Part shown: positions 28,707 through 36,673 of the stretch, in pieces
Layout of the letters: the number at the start of each line of letters is the position of its first letter
Numbering within the stretch: the stretch's first letter is position 1
Source: CAVRJC01 sp964505725
GTDB lineage: Bacteria; Actinomycetota; Acidimicrobiia; IMCC26256; DASPTH01
Direction of reading: 5' to 3'
Length of the DNA: 44,794 nt
Assembly: GCA_964505725.1 (NCBI GenBank)
Contig: CAZDJK010000043.1
Location: 1-44,794, forward strand
The notes under the pieces: model-generated
Databases searched by the model: none
What the model was told of the DNA's origin: nothing
Seen by the model: only the letters and a program-made list of their open reading frames with translations
Translations under genes and position numbers: made by a program

Positions 28707-28943
28707 CTACGAGCGTTCGAGGTAGGGCTCGGGCGGCTCACCCTCCTCGTACTTGAACGACACCGCGAGCCTCACGCGGTACGTGAGCTGGCCGCTCTCC
28801 TCGAGGTGGACGTCCTGTTTCACGACCTCGCCGATCCGGATGTCGCGCACCGAGCCGCGTGCCACGCGCATCGCCTCCTGCGCGGCCTCGGCCCAACCGC
28901 TGGGGCTCGTCCCGATCACGTCGATCACTCGATACACGCTCAT
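28707..28943 (-). CDS. Dodecin family flavin-storage protein
   Basis: 78 aa, compared with about 68-70 in known dodecins. VYRVIDVIGTSPSGWAEAAQEAMRVARGS is the strand-helix unit, with the flavin-stacking Trp in SGWAEA. The VKQDVHLEESGQLTYRVRLAVSFKYE strands complete the fold. Dodecins form 12-mers that sequester riboflavin, FMN or CoA. The tail EGEPPEPYLERS is an extension. The ATG at 28943 has GGGAGGAAGGGA upstream. Confidence 0.92.
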   Translation of the reverse strand: MSVYRVIDVIGTSPSGWAEAAQEAMRVARGSVRDIRIGEVVKQDVHLEESGQLTYRVRLAVSFKYEEGEPPEPYLERS

Positions 28944-29001
28944 CGGCCGTGGCTCCCTTCCTCCCGAGTTCGTCCGAACACCGACCGCGCTACGCCTCCG
29001 G

Positions 29002-29038
29002 CACGCGCCTGTCAAGACGCCCTTGCGTCTTGCGCGTG
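29002..29038. promoter_or_regulatory. Strong bulged hairpin between dodecin and the antitoxin-like gene
   Basis: CAAGACGC (29013-29020), loop CCTT, GCGTCTTG (29025-29032), perfect. An outer helix CACGCG (29002-29007) / CGCGTG (29033-29038) continues the stem with a 5-nt bulge on one side. It sits 59-95 bp upstream of the two divergent starts and may be an operator or a leader structure. No named motif recognised. Confidence 0.5.
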
Positions 29039-29118
29039 TCGGGTCTAGGACTGCAGGTGGGCTACGACGACCCATCGTCGTCGGCCCGGTACGTCGGCGA
29101 CCCGCGAAGGAGGCCGAC

Positions 29119-29292
29119 ATGGGACTCATGGACAAGGTCAAGGGACTGGTCGGCGGCAAGAAGGACAAGCTCGGCCAGAGCGTCGACAAGGGCGCCGAGG
29201 TAGCGCAGGAAAAGCTGCCCGACCAGTACGACGCCAAGGCCGACCAGGCCGCGGACGCGGCGAAGGAACAGATCGACAAGCTCGACGGTTGA
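29119..29292 (+). CDS. MT0933/Rv0909-type antitoxin-like protein
   Basis: 57 aa, charged and helical: MGLMDKVKGLVGGKKDKLGQ, then a lysine- and alanine-rich amphipathic repeat ending KEQIDKLDG. This matches the MT0933 (Rv0909) antitoxin family, whose toxin partner Rv0910 is an SRPBCC protein. No toxin is adjacent; the only SRPBCC gene nearby is 27526-27993, of the different AHSA1 type. The ribosome-binding site GAAGGAGG lies 5 nt before the ATG. The family also resembles CsbD-like stress proteins, so an antitoxin role is only inferred. Confidence 0.68.
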   Translation: MGLMDKVKGLVGGKKDKLGQSVDKGAEVAQEKLPDQYDAKADQAADAAKEQIDKLDG

Positions 29293-29310
29293 GTCGCCTT
29301 CTACCGCTAC

Positions 29311-30342
29311 TTAGCCGCCAGGGGGCGGTGACAGGCCCCACGCCTCGGCGAGCAGACGGTACGACGCGACGCGGTCGTCGAAGCCATGGACCGCGGTCGA
29401 CACCATCAGCTCGTCGGCCGCGGTGCGCGCGACGAGCTCGTCGAGACCTTCCCGGACGGCTTCGGGGTCGCCGATCACCTGCGTCGCGCGCCACGAGTCG
29501 ACGAGGTTGCGCTCCGCCGGGGTGAAGTGGTACTCCGCGGCCTCCTCGGGCGTGGGATACACGTCGGGGTGCCCCGATCGGAGCCGCACCATCGCCAGCG
29601 CGCCCGGGCCCGCGAGCCAGCGGGCGCGCTCGGTCGTCTCCGCGCACAGCACCGACACCCCGACCATCACGTACGGCGCGTCGAGATCCTCCGACGGACG
29701 GAACGCGCCGCGGTACACGGCGAGCGCGTCCATGAGTGCGGCAGGCATGAAGTGGTACGCGAACGAGAACGGCAGGCCCAACAGACCCGCGGCTTGCGCG
29801 CTGTACGTGCTCGAACCGAGCAGCCAGATCGCGGGCCGGTACCCGAGACCGGGGACGGCGGTGATGCGCTCGTACGGGTGGCCGGCGGGGAGCTCGCCCG
29901 AGAAGTAGCCGAGGAGCTCGACGAGCTGCTCGGGGAAGTCGTCGGCCGCCAGCATGCCGGCGCTCCGGCGCAGGGCGCGCGCGGTGACCGGGTCGGTGCC
30001 CGGCGCGCGTCCGATGCCGAGGTCGATGCGTCCGGGGTGCAGCGCCTCGAGCATCCCGAACTGCTCGGCGACCGCGAGCGACGCGTGGTTGGGCAGCATC
30101 ACGCCCCCGGATCCGAGGCGGATGGTGGAGGTGACCGACGCGAGGTGCGCGAGCAGCACCGGCGGCGAGGAGCTCGCGATCCCCGGCATGTTGTGGTGCT
30201 CCGCCACCCAGTGCCGGTGATAGCCGAGCCGCTCGACCTCGGGCGCGAGCCTGAGCGAGTTGCGCAGCGCGTCGGCCGGCGACGAACCCCGCCCGATCGG
30301 CGCGAGATCGAGCACCGACAGGGGAACGCGCTCGTCGGTCAC
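29311..30342 (-). CDS. LLM-class flavin-dependent oxidoreductase
   Basis: 343 aa luciferase-like TIM barrel. Signatures: LAPEVERLGYHRHWVAEHHNMPGIASSSPPVLLAHLASVT, LGSGGVMLPNHASLAVAEQFG, LHPGRIDLGIGRAPGTDP, and WLLGSSTYSAQAAGLLGLPFSFAYHF. The AEHHNMP segment marks the short-chain bacterial luciferase-like group whose cofactor is FMN or F420. The GTG at 30342 is 16 bp after the DDN stop, so it is the third gene of an operon starting at 31046. Substrate unknown. Confidence 0.93.
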   Translation of the reverse strand: MTDERVPLSVLDLAPIGRGSSPADALRNSLRLAPEVERLGYHRHWVAEHHNMPGIASSSPPVLLAHLASVTSTIRLGSGGVMLPNHASLAVAEQFGMLEALHPGRIDLGIGRAPGTDPVTARALRRSAGMLAADDFPEQLVELLGYFSGELPAGHPYERITAVPGLGYRPAIWLLGSSTYSAQAAGLLGLPFSFAYHFMPAALMDALAVYRGAFRPSEDLDAPYVMVGVSVLCAETTERARWLAGPGALAMVRLRSGHPDVYPTPEEAAEYHFTPAERNLVDSWRATQVIGDPEAVREGLDELVARTAADELMVSTAVHGFDDRVASYRLLAEAWGLSPPPGG

Positions 30343-30358
30343 GGTCTGGACGCGTCGC

Positions 30359-30802
30359 TCAGGGCAGCCGTTCCAGCCTCACCACCGGGATCTGACGGCG
30401 GTCGCGGCAGCGGTCCTGGTACTGGTAGAGGCCGACGATCACGACGCTCATCATCTCGAACAGTCGATCGCGGTCGGGGCCATTCGGCACCGTCGTCGCG
30501 CGTGCGCGGTACGTGTCGCCCAGGTACTCGACCGTGAGCTCCGGATGGGCGACGAGGTTCTTGTACCACTGCGGGTGGTCGGGCAGACCGCCTTTCGATC
30601 CGGCGACGACCAGGTCGGCGCCGTCCTCACGGACACATACGGGTGTGGTGTGGGGCTTGCCCGTCCTCGCGCCGGTGGTGGTGAGGAGCACGAGCGGCAT
30701 CGACCCGTCGGCCGGTTTGCCGCCGGTCGCGCGGTAGTTGGCGATGACGGCCTTGTTCTGCTCGCGGATGTCGACTCGGGGCGGACGTTCGGGGTCGGCC
30801 AT
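30359..30802 (-). CDS. DDN-family F420-type oxidoreductase
   Basis: 147 aa. Ddn/nitroreductase-like split barrel with the F420-binding blocks LVLLTTTGARTGKPHTTPVCV and VVAGSKGGLPDHPQWYKNLVAHPELTVEY. The TGARTGKPHTTP and SKGG-DHPQWYKNL elements are the family hallmark. It starts one base after the stop of the four-Cys HiPIP-like gene and is followed by the LLM gene, so all three are probably co-transcribed. Confidence 0.93.
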   Translation of the reverse strand: MADPERPPRVDIREQNKAVIANYRATGGKPADGSMPLVLLTTTGARTGKPHTTPVCVREDGADLVVAGSKGGLPDHPQWYKNLVAHPELTVEYLGDTYRARATTVPNGPDRDRLFEMMSVVIVGLYQYQDRCRDRRQIPVVRLERLP

Positions 30803-30803
30803 G

Positions 30804-31046
30804 TCAGCTCGGGATCGCTTCCCACCACTGGCACCACCACCCCGCACCCACGAGGATGCGGAGCTTCGGGTGCCAGCAGTACGAGATCGTGGCGGTGTTC
30901 TCGAGGTAGTAGCGGCAGTCGTCGCACTTCTCGTCGCCCGACGGCGCTCCCCGCAGCACCGCGTTCTCCGCGAGGTGACGCAGCTCGATCGAGAGCTTCT
31001 CGTCGATCTCCTTGGGCTCCGGCTCGGGAATCTCGTAGTCGGCCAT
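30804..31046 (-). CDS. HiPIP-like four-cysteine small protein
   Basis: 80 aa. The acidic N-terminus MADYEIPEPEPKEIDEKLSI precedes CDDCRYYLENTATISYCWHP, then LVGAGWWCQWWE. Cysteines are at 41, 44, 57 and 72, i.e. C-x2-C-x12-C-x14-C, with aromatic residues round the last Cys. This is the layout of high-potential iron-sulfur proteins and of the HiPIP-like small subunits of some radical enzymes. There is no signal peptide, so a cytosolic electron carrier for the downstream DDN and LLM enzymes is inferred. Structural zinc is the alternative. Its -10 box TACGCT is 6 nt upstream of the ATG. Confidence 0.7.
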   Translation of the reverse strand: MADYEIPEPEPKEIDEKLSIELRHLAENAVLRGAPSGDEKCDDCRYYLENTATISYCWHPKLRILVGAGWWCQWWEAIPS

Positions 31047-31052
31047 CCGAGG

Positions 31053-31058
31053 AGCGTA
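31053..31058 (-). promoter_or_regulatory. -10 box (TACGCT) of the HiPIP-like/DDN/LLM operon
   Basis: TACGCT on the minus strand, 6 nt before the ATG at 31046; leaderless pattern. It lies 65 bp from the start of the divergent glycosyltransferase. Confidence 0.45.
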
Positions 31059-31122
31059 CCTAGGCGTGCGTCGACGACCCCACGGGCAACGGCGTACGCT
31101 GACGCCGCTCCGGGGGGTTGCG

Positions 31123-33090
31123 GTGGTCGAAGCGCTCGAGAGCACGACGGCCGAGCGCGCGCCCGACGCGCCCGACGCGCCGGAGGCGGAGGAGCCGCCG
31201 CCCGCGCCACCCGATCCGCGCTGGGCCCGGCCCGCGCTCGTCGCACTGCTCGTGGGCACCGCGGTGCTCTACCTGTGGGATCTCGACCGTTCGGGATGGG
31301 CGAACGGCTACTACGCGGCCGCCGCACGCGCGGGCGCGACGAGCTGGAAGGCGTTCTTCTTCGGCTCGCTCGACTCCGCCAACGGCATCACCGTCGACAA
31401 GACACCGGGGTTCCTCTGGCCCATGAGCCTGTCGGTCCGGCTGTTCGGGGCTACCTCGTGGAGCGTGCTCGCGCCCCAGGCGCTCATGGGCGTCGGCGCG
31501 GTCGCGCTCCTGTACCTGGCGGTGAAGCGCTGGTTCGGTGCGGTCGCCGGGCTCCTCGCCGGACTCGTGCTGGCGGTCACCCCCGCGGCCGCCCTGATGT
31601 TCCGCTACGACAACCCCGACGCGTTGATGGTGCTGCTCCTCGTGCTGGCCGCCTACGCGCTCGTGCGCGCGCTCGATTCGCCGAGCACCGGCTGGCTCGT
31701 CGTCGTGGGCGCCGCGATCGGCGGCGCGTTCATGGCCAAGATGCTCCAGGCGTTCGTGGTCGTGCCGGGCTTCGGGCTCGTGTACCTGCTCGCGGCACCC
31801 ACCGCGATCCGCCGGCGGCTGCTGCAGCTGCTCGCGGAGGGCGCAGTGCTGTTCGCCACCGCGTTCACGTGGGTCGCGGTCGTAATGGCGATCCCCGCCG
31901 CCGACCGGCCCTACATCGGCGGCTCCGACGGGAACAGCCTCTGGAACGTGATCTTCGGCTTCAACGGACTCGGCCGGCTCACCGGCGACACGAAGGTGTC
32001 GACCGCGGGGAGCACCGGCACGCCTTCCATCGACCGGCTCTTCGCGGCCGAGATGGGTGACTACGCGTCGTGGCTCCTGATCGGCGCCGCCGTGCTCGTC
32101 GTGTTCGCGGTCCTCCTCACCTGGAGGCGCGCCGAGGGACGACGCACGTTCGTGGCGGTGGGGGTGTTCGGGACCTGGCTCGTCTCGATGGGGCTGACGA
32201 TCAGCCTGAGCGAGGGCATCATCCACGGCTACTACACGGTCGCGATCGCGCCGCCGCTCGCCGCGCTCGTCGGCATCGGCGCGGTCACGTTGTGGCGGAA
32301 GCGCGCCGAGACCGCGGCGCGGGTCGGATTGGCGCTGGCGCTGGCCGCGACGGTCGTGTGGTCGGTGGTGCTGCTCCACCGCGCCCCCCATTGGCACCCC
32401 GGGTTGGCGACCGCGGTGCTGGTCGTCGGCATCGCGGTCGTCGTGCTCCTCGCGGTCGGCGCGCCGCGCGCGGGCCGGCTCGTCGCGGTGGTGGTGTACC
32501 TCGCGGTCGTCGTCGGCCTCGCGGGATCCTTCGCCTGGAGCCTCTCGACCGTGGCGCGGGGGCACACCGGCGCGGTGCCCGTGCCCGGGCCTCCCGAGGT
32601 GAAGCGGACGGGGATCGGGGCGCTCGCCAACGCGCCCGCGGGATCGCCGATCGCCCAGTTCACCGGCCGGCTGATCGACATCAGCCACCCGAGCCCCGAG
32701 CTGCAGGCGCTCCTCCGCAAGGACGCCGGGCGCTACCAGTGGACGGCAGCCACGATCCTCGGCCAGCAGGCCGCGGGCTACGAGCTCGCCACCGGGCTCC
32801 CCGTCCTGGCGCTCGGCGGACACGACGGGGTTGATCCCTACCCGACGCTCGACCAGTTCATCGCGATGGTCCATCACCACCGCATCCACTGGTTCATCCC
32901 GAACTTCCCGGTGCCGGTGAGCCCCGACGCGACGTCGGGCGAGCCGTCGGCCGACATCCTGCAGTACGTGATGCAGGGCTTCGCGTCGAAGCAGGTCGGC
33001 GACACCACGGTGTTCGATCTGACCCGACCGCGGCACGTGGACCTCACCAACCCGGCCACGTCGCCACCCTCGTCGTCGTCCTCGCCCTAA
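31123..33090 (+). CDS. Polytopic GT39/ArnT-like glycosyltransferase
   Basis: 655 aa membrane protein with about 11-12 hydrophobic segments. The first extracytoplasmic loop carries WDLDRSGWANGYYAAAARAG and LDSANGITVDKTPGFLW, equivalent to the catalytic Asp loop of PMT/ArnT-type GT-C enzymes that use polyprenyl-phosphate sugars. The C-terminal 170 residues (about 480-655) are soluble and end in a Ser-rich tail. The acceptor is unknown. The GTG at 31123 after CGGGGGG is preferred, since a longer frame from 31066 would overlap the promoter of the divergent operon. Confidence 0.85.
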   Translation: MVEALESTTAERAPDAPDAPEAEEPPPAPPDPRWARPALVALLVGTAVLYLWDLDRSGWANGYYAAAARAGATSWKAFFFGSLDSANGITVDKTPGFLWPMSLSVRLFGATSWSVLAPQALMGVGAVALLYLAVKRWFGAVAGLLAGLVLAVTPAAALMFRYDNPDALMVLLLVLAAYALVRALDSPSTGWLVVVGAAIGGAFMAKMLQAFVVVPGFGLVYLLAAPTAIRRRLLQLLAEGAVLFATAFTWVAVVMAIPAADRPYIGGSDGNSLWNVIFGFNGLGRLTGDTKVSTAGSTGTPSIDRLFAAEMGDYASWLLIGAAVLVVFAVLLTWRRAEGRRTFVAVGVFGTWLVSMGLTISLSEGIIHGYYTVAIAPPLAALVGIGAVTLWRKRAETAARVGLALALAATVVWSVVLLHRAPHWHPGLATAVLVVGIAVVVLLAVGAPRAGRLVAVVVYLAVVVGLAGSFAWSLSTVARGHTGAVPVPGPPEVKRTGIGALANAPAGSPIAQFTGRLIDISHPSPELQALLRKDAGRYQWTAATILGQQAAGYELATGLPVLALGGHDGVDPYPTLDQFIAMVHHHRIHWFIPNFPVPVSPDATSGEPSADILQYVMQGFASKQVGDTTVFDLTRPRHVDLTNPATSPPSSSSSP

Positions 33091-33110
33091 CCGGAGGGCG
33101 CAACCTCCGG
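33091..33110. terminator. Hairpin between convergent genes
   Basis: CCGGAGG (33091-33097), loop GCGCAA, CCTCCGG (33104-33110). It starts immediately after the glycosyltransferase stop and lies 12 bp from the phosphotriesterase stop, so it probably serves both directions. Confidence 0.65.
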
Positions 33111-33122
33111 ACGGCGCGCCCG

Positions 33123-34097
33123 CTAGTACTTCTCGACGTTCTCGAAGATGCGGCGCGGGTTGTCGACGAGCATGGTGTTGATGTCGGTCTCGCTGACACC
33201 GGCATCGCGCAGCAGTGGCAGCACGTCCCGGCTGATGTGGCAGTAGTTCCACTCGGGCGCGCGCGGCGCGCGCGGGGGGAACCAGTCCATCGCGCACGAC
33301 GCGTCGTGCGAGAGCACCAGGCGGTCGGCGTGACCGCGCGCGCAGAGCTCCGCGACGGTTCGCACGCGCGCTTCCTTCGAGAGGATCCCGTAGATGCCGA
33401 AGCGGTCCATCCCGAGGTAGGAACCGCGCCCCATCAGCTCCTCCAGGTAGCCGATGTCGTCGGTGTCGCCGCTGTGCCCGATGACGACCCGACGCAGATC
33501 CACGCCCTCCTCCTCGAACACGTCCTGCTGCTCGACGCCGCGTTTGGTGGCCGCGTGCGTGTGCGTGGAGATCGGCACGCCAGTCTGGAGGTGTGCGCGT
33601 GCGACGGCGCGCAGCGTGGCGTCGACCCCGTGCGTGACCCCCGGTTGGTCGGTCGCGACCTTGAGGATGCCGGCCTTCACTCCGGTGCGCGCGATGCCCT
33701 CGGCGATGTCGGCGACGAACCACTCGGCCAACAGGTCGGCCTCGTGCACCTGCCCCACACGCGACCGCACCATCACGAAGGTCGCGAGCTCGTTGAACGT
33801 GTAGTAGCCGGTCGCCACGACGATGTTGAGCGGCGTCTGCTCCGCCACCTTGCACAGCAGCGGCAGGTCGCGGCCGAGCCCGATGACGGTGAGGTCGACG
33901 ATGGTCGAGATGCCGCATTCGACGAGCTCGTTCAGCCGATCGACCGCGGTCGCGACCTCGCGTTCCTCGTCGAACCCGACGACATCCGGGTAGTTCACGA
34001 GAAACTCGTGGCTCCTGATGAACACGTGCTCGTGCATCAGCACCGAGCCCAGCTCGCTGGTATCGACCGCACCTCGCGCTGTCTCGACCGTCGTCAC
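33123..34097 (-). CDS. Phosphotriesterase-family metal-dependent hydrolase
   Basis: 324 aa amidohydrolase TIM barrel. Metal ligands are visible: GSVLMHEHVF (H-x-H), the bridging carboxylated Lys in VKAGILKVATD, ISTHTHAATKRG and VVIGHSGDTDD (two His), and the Asp in RLVLSHDASC. The YLGMDRFGIYG segment near the barrel mouth is typical of PTE-like lactonases and phosphotriesterase homology proteins. Lactonase activity is more likely than organophosphate hydrolysis (inference). The GTG at 34097 has AGGAGG 7 nt upstream; a longer frame from 34169 adds an unconserved Arg/Pro stretch. Confidence 0.9.
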   Translation of the reverse strand: MTTVETARGAVDTSELGSVLMHEHVFIRSHEFLVNYPDVVGFDEEREVATAVDRLNELVECGISTIVDLTVIGLGRDLPLLCKVAEQTPLNIVVATGYYTFNELATFVMVRSRVGQVHEADLLAEWFVADIAEGIARTGVKAGILKVATDQPGVTHGVDATLRAVARAHLQTGVPISTHTHAATKRGVEQQDVFEEEGVDLRRVVIGHSGDTDDIGYLEELMGRGSYLGMDRFGIYGILSKEARVRTVAELCARGHADRLVLSHDASCAMDWFPPRAPRAPEWNYCHISRDVLPLLRDAGVSETDINTMLVDNPRRIFENVEKY

Positions 34098-34179
34098 GTC
34101 GCCACCTCCTGGCCGGCCGCCTCGCGGTGGCGCGGAGGCCAATCTTGCCCCAGCCTGCCGAGCGCGCACGCGTGCCGCG

Positions 34180-34686
34180 TCAGCGCCCGAGCAACCCGCG
34201 CAGGTAGGCCGCCTGGCCGAGGTGCTGGAGACTGTCGTCGGCGATGCTCACGAGGCGCACACCGAGCGTCACCGGGGGATCCCAGCGCCGGTCGACGATC
34301 CGGTCGAGCTCCGCGGGCGTGAGGCCTCCGAGCATCTCGCGGGTCCGGCGGTCGACCGCGTCGTGGTACGCGAGCAGCGCGTCGGCGCTCTGGGGTTGCA
34401 CCGCCGCGACCTCGACCGGCGTGTGCGCGTAGCCGGTGTTGGAAGGGTCGGGGGTCAGCCCGAAGCGACCGGCCCAGTCGCCGTCGACCCAGAGCTGCTC
34501 GGTGCCGAGGAGCTCCGACACGTGGTGGTCCTGCACACGGGTCGCGTGCCAGACCAACCACCCGACCGGGTTGGTGCCGGGCGCGGCCTGCGCGGTGAGG
34601 CCCGCGGGGTCGAGCCCGTCGACCGCAGCGCGCGCGAGGGGCGGGATGCGCCCGTACAGCTCGAGCAGGAGCGCTCCGACGTCCAT
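34180..34686 (-). CDS. DinB/DUF664 four-helix protein
   Basis: 168 aa. Helical metalloprotein of the DinB-like/mycothiol-dependent group. NPVGWLVWHATRVQDHHVSELLG supplies two His (WHATRVQDHH) and the C-terminal SLQHLGQAAYLRGLL the third, together the metal site. Actinobacterial relatives include mycothiol S-transferases; the thiol co-substrate here cannot be told. The ATG at 34686 starts the first helix (MDVGALLLELYGRI); a TTG further upstream is less likely. It is divergent from the DUF1028 gene. Confidence 0.83.
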   Translation of the reverse strand: MDVGALLLELYGRIPPLARAAVDGLDPAGLTAQAAPGTNPVGWLVWHATRVQDHHVSELLGTEQLWVDGDWAGRFGLTPDPSNTGYAHTPVEVAAVQPQSADALLAYHDAVDRRTREMLGGLTPAELDRIVDRRWDPPVTLGVRLVSIADDSLQHLGQAAYLRGLLGR

Positions 34687-34757
34687 CCCGCGATTCCACC
34701 ACGCGGCGGGCCGGTCGCGCCCGAGGACCCCGGGGGTGTCGCGCGACAAGATGACGC

Positions 34758-35654
34758 ATGACGTATTCCATTGTGGCTCGGGACGGCGACACCGGTGAGC
34801 TCGGGGTCGCGGTGCAGTCCTGCATGTTCGCCGCCGGGGCGGTCGTGCCCTGTGCCCGTGCCGGAGTGGGTGCGGTGGCCACCCAGGCGTTCGCCGAGGC
34901 GGCGTACGGCCCGTGGTGCCTCGACGCGGTGCAGGTCGGCGCGTCAGCGTCGTCCGCGCTCGACGCCGCGCGCGAGCGGGATCCGTTGCCGGTGCTCCGG
35001 CAGGTCGGATTGGTCGCAGCCGACGGCCGCACCGCTGCGTTCACGGGCGAGCTGTGCGTCGACCATGCCGGCCACGTGACCGGCGACGGGTTCTCGGTGC
35101 AGGCGAACATCATGGCCAGCCCGTACGTGTGGCCGGCGATGGCCGACGCGTTCGCGAGCAGCCACGGCCCGCTCGCTCGCCGGCTCCTCGCCGCCCTCGA
35201 AGCCGGTGAGGCAGCCGGGGGTGATGCGCGCGGCCGCATGTCGGCCGCGATCCTCGTGGTCGCCGGCGAGGCACCGGAGCTCCCGGCGGGCGGCACCGTG
35301 ACGAACCTGCGCGTCGACCACAGCGACGACCCCCTCGGCGAGCTGGCCGCGCTGCTCGACGCCGCCGATGCGTACGCCGGCTTCCATCGTGGCGTCGACC
35401 AGCTCGCCGGTGGCGACCCTGCGGGCGCGCTGGGAACCGTCAACCGGGCGCTCGAGCTCCTCCCAGGGGATCGCAACCTCCGTTTCCTCCACGCCGGCGC
35501 GCTGTTCGGGACCGGGTCGGACGACGCCGGCCGCCGGGAGCTGCACGCGCTCGTGGCCGAGGCGCCGTCGTGGGAGCTCGTGGTGCGGGGGTTCGCGGCC
35601 AAGGGCCTCGTCGCGCTCCCCGACGGCGTCACCGTCGACGACCTGCTCGACTGA
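34758..35654 (+). CDS. DUF1028 putative Ntn-hydrolase
   Basis: 298 aa. The DUF1028 domain fills about residues 1-210: MTYSIVARDGDTGELGVAVQ, GVGAVATQAFAEAAYGP, QVGLVAADGRTAAFTGELC, QANIMASPYVWPAMADAF, and AGGDARGRMSAAILVV. The residue after the initiator Met is Thr, fitting an N-terminal-nucleophile hydrolase after Met removal (family hypothesis). The C-terminal 85 residues are helical and TPR-like (GDPAGALGTVNRALELLPGDRNLRFLHAGALF). Substrate unknown. Confidence 0.85.
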   Translation: MTYSIVARDGDTGELGVAVQSCMFAAGAVVPCARAGVGAVATQAFAEAAYGPWCLDAVQVGASASSALDAARERDPLPVLRQVGLVAADGRTAAFTGELCVDHAGHVTGDGFSVQANIMASPYVWPAMADAFASSHGPLARRLLAALEAGEAAGGDARGRMSAAILVVAGEAPELPAGGTVTNLRVDHSDDPLGELAALLDAADAYAGFHRGVDQLAGGDPAGALGTVNRALELLPGDRNLRFLHAGALFGTGSDDAGRRELHALVAEAPSWELVVRGFAAKGLVALPDGVTVDDLLD

Positions 35655-35720
35655 CGGCCCGCGGCGTCCGGCCAACTTGCGTCACTTGAACGGGAAACAA
35701 CCAGATCAAATTCAGGGGGG

Positions 35721-36008
35721 TCAGGTCGCGACGATCGCGGCGATGCCCGCGATCATCATCACGAGGCCGAGGATCATGTAGGTGAGGGTCCGGATCACGG
35801 GCGCCTGCGCGAGCTCGCGCCGTTCGCTCGGGTTCGCCTGTCCCCGCACCGGGCTCCCCGGACGGGCGCGGGCAACGGTGGTGGCCCGCACGCGATCGGC
35901 GTCACGCCGACGGCGGGCAAGCGCGAATGCGTTGCCGAAGAAGAGCGCGGCACCCATTGCGACGAAGAGCTCGCGCAGCACCTCGTTGTAGAAGCTCGCG
36001 CCAGCCAC
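35721..36008 (-). CDS. Small two-helix membrane protein, unknown
   Basis: 95 aa. Two hydrophobic helices (about 11-31, LRELFVAMGAALFFGNAFALA, and 73-93, TYMILGLVMMIAGIAAIVA) flank a basic, Arg-rich loop, so both ends probably face outside and the loop the cytosol. No family recognised. The GTG at 36008 lies exactly 6 nt after TACGAT. It follows the DUF2269 gene by 43 bp on the same strand. Confidence 0.7.
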   Translation of the reverse strand: MAGASFYNEVLRELFVAMGAALFFGNAFALARRRRDADRVRATTVARARPGSPVRGQANPSERRELAQAPVIRTLTYMILGLVMMIAGIAAIVAT

Positions 36009-36014
36009 GGCCGC

Positions 36015-36020
36015 ATCGTA
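36015..36020 (-). promoter_or_regulatory. -10 box (TACGAT) of the small membrane gene
   Basis: TACGAT on the minus strand, 6 nt before the GTG at 36008. Leaderless pattern. Confidence 0.4.
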
Positions 36021-36051
36021 CGGCCGGGCCCGCGGGCGCGTCCGCTCGGGA

Positions 36052-36585
36052 TCAGAAGCCGAAGCCGGGCGCGCCGGGCTTGAACACCATCAGCACCAGG
36101 ATCACGACGATGAGCAGGTTCAGGGCCACGTCGGTCGTCCCCACGCGCTTGCCCAACGTCTCCATCTCGGCCGCCTGCGGCGGCGGCCCGCCCTGCGGAG
36201 GCCCGGCGGCCACCATCTCGCGCATGAGCACGCCCATCCGCTTCACGCCCGGGAGCAGCACGCCGTGCGACAGCCCGATCCCGACGAGGTACAGCACGAC
36301 CGCGAGCCACACCCAGGTCTGGGAGAACTTCCACGCCTTGTCGCTCATGCCGACGAGCGCGAGGCCGAGCAGCAGGACCGCGTAGATGAAGTACTGGCCG
36401 ATCTGGGTGACCCGCCAGTTGGCCTCGAAGATCGCAACCGCGTCCTGGCCACGGCGCTTGCGCATCTCCGCGCCGTACACGCCGTTGAGGTACACGGCGC
36501 CGAATCCCACGATCGCGCACAGGATGTGCACGACGAGCACGAGCTTGTACCAGTTGCTCTGGATCGTGAGCGCGCCGATGATCAC
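36052..36585 (-). CDS. DUF2269-like integral membrane protein
   Basis: 177 aa with four membrane helices (about 11-31 VLVVHILCAIVGFGAVYLNG, 60-80 IGQYFIYAVLLLGLALVGM, 90-112 WVWLAVVLYLVGIGLSHGVLL, 150-170 LNLLIVVILVLMVF). VVHILCAIVGFGA with its early His is the DUF2269 look. A Pro/Gly-rich loop (AAGPPQGGPPPQ) precedes the last helix. The GTG at 36585 has AGGAGG 6 nt upstream. Function unknown. It is divergent from nucS. Confidence 0.78.
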   Translation of the reverse strand: MIIGALTIQSNWYKLVLVVHILCAIVGFGAVYLNGVYGAEMRKRRGQDAVAIFEANWRVTQIGQYFIYAVLLLGLALVGMSDKAWKFSQTWVWLAVVLYLVGIGLSHGVLLPGVKRMGVLMREMVAAGPPQGGPPPQAAEMETLGKRVGTTDVALNLLIVVILVLMVFKPGAPGFGF

Positions 36586-36673
36586 GATCGACCTCCTTCG
36601 CCGGCGAGCAGCCGATCCGGGATCGTAGAGGGAACCGGCGGGCGCCGCTCGCACCTGTGCTACGAACGCGTGC

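Noticed and set aside
27526..29292. SRPBCC protein and MT0933-type antitoxin as a toxin-antitoxin pair
   Set aside because: They are 1.1 kb apart with three genes or remnants between, and the SRPBCC protein is of the AHSA1 type, not Rv0910 type.
31060..33918. 952-codon minus-strand frame
   Set aside because: It is antisense to the glycosyltransferase and out of frame with the phosphotriesterase gene; both real genes show clear motifs.
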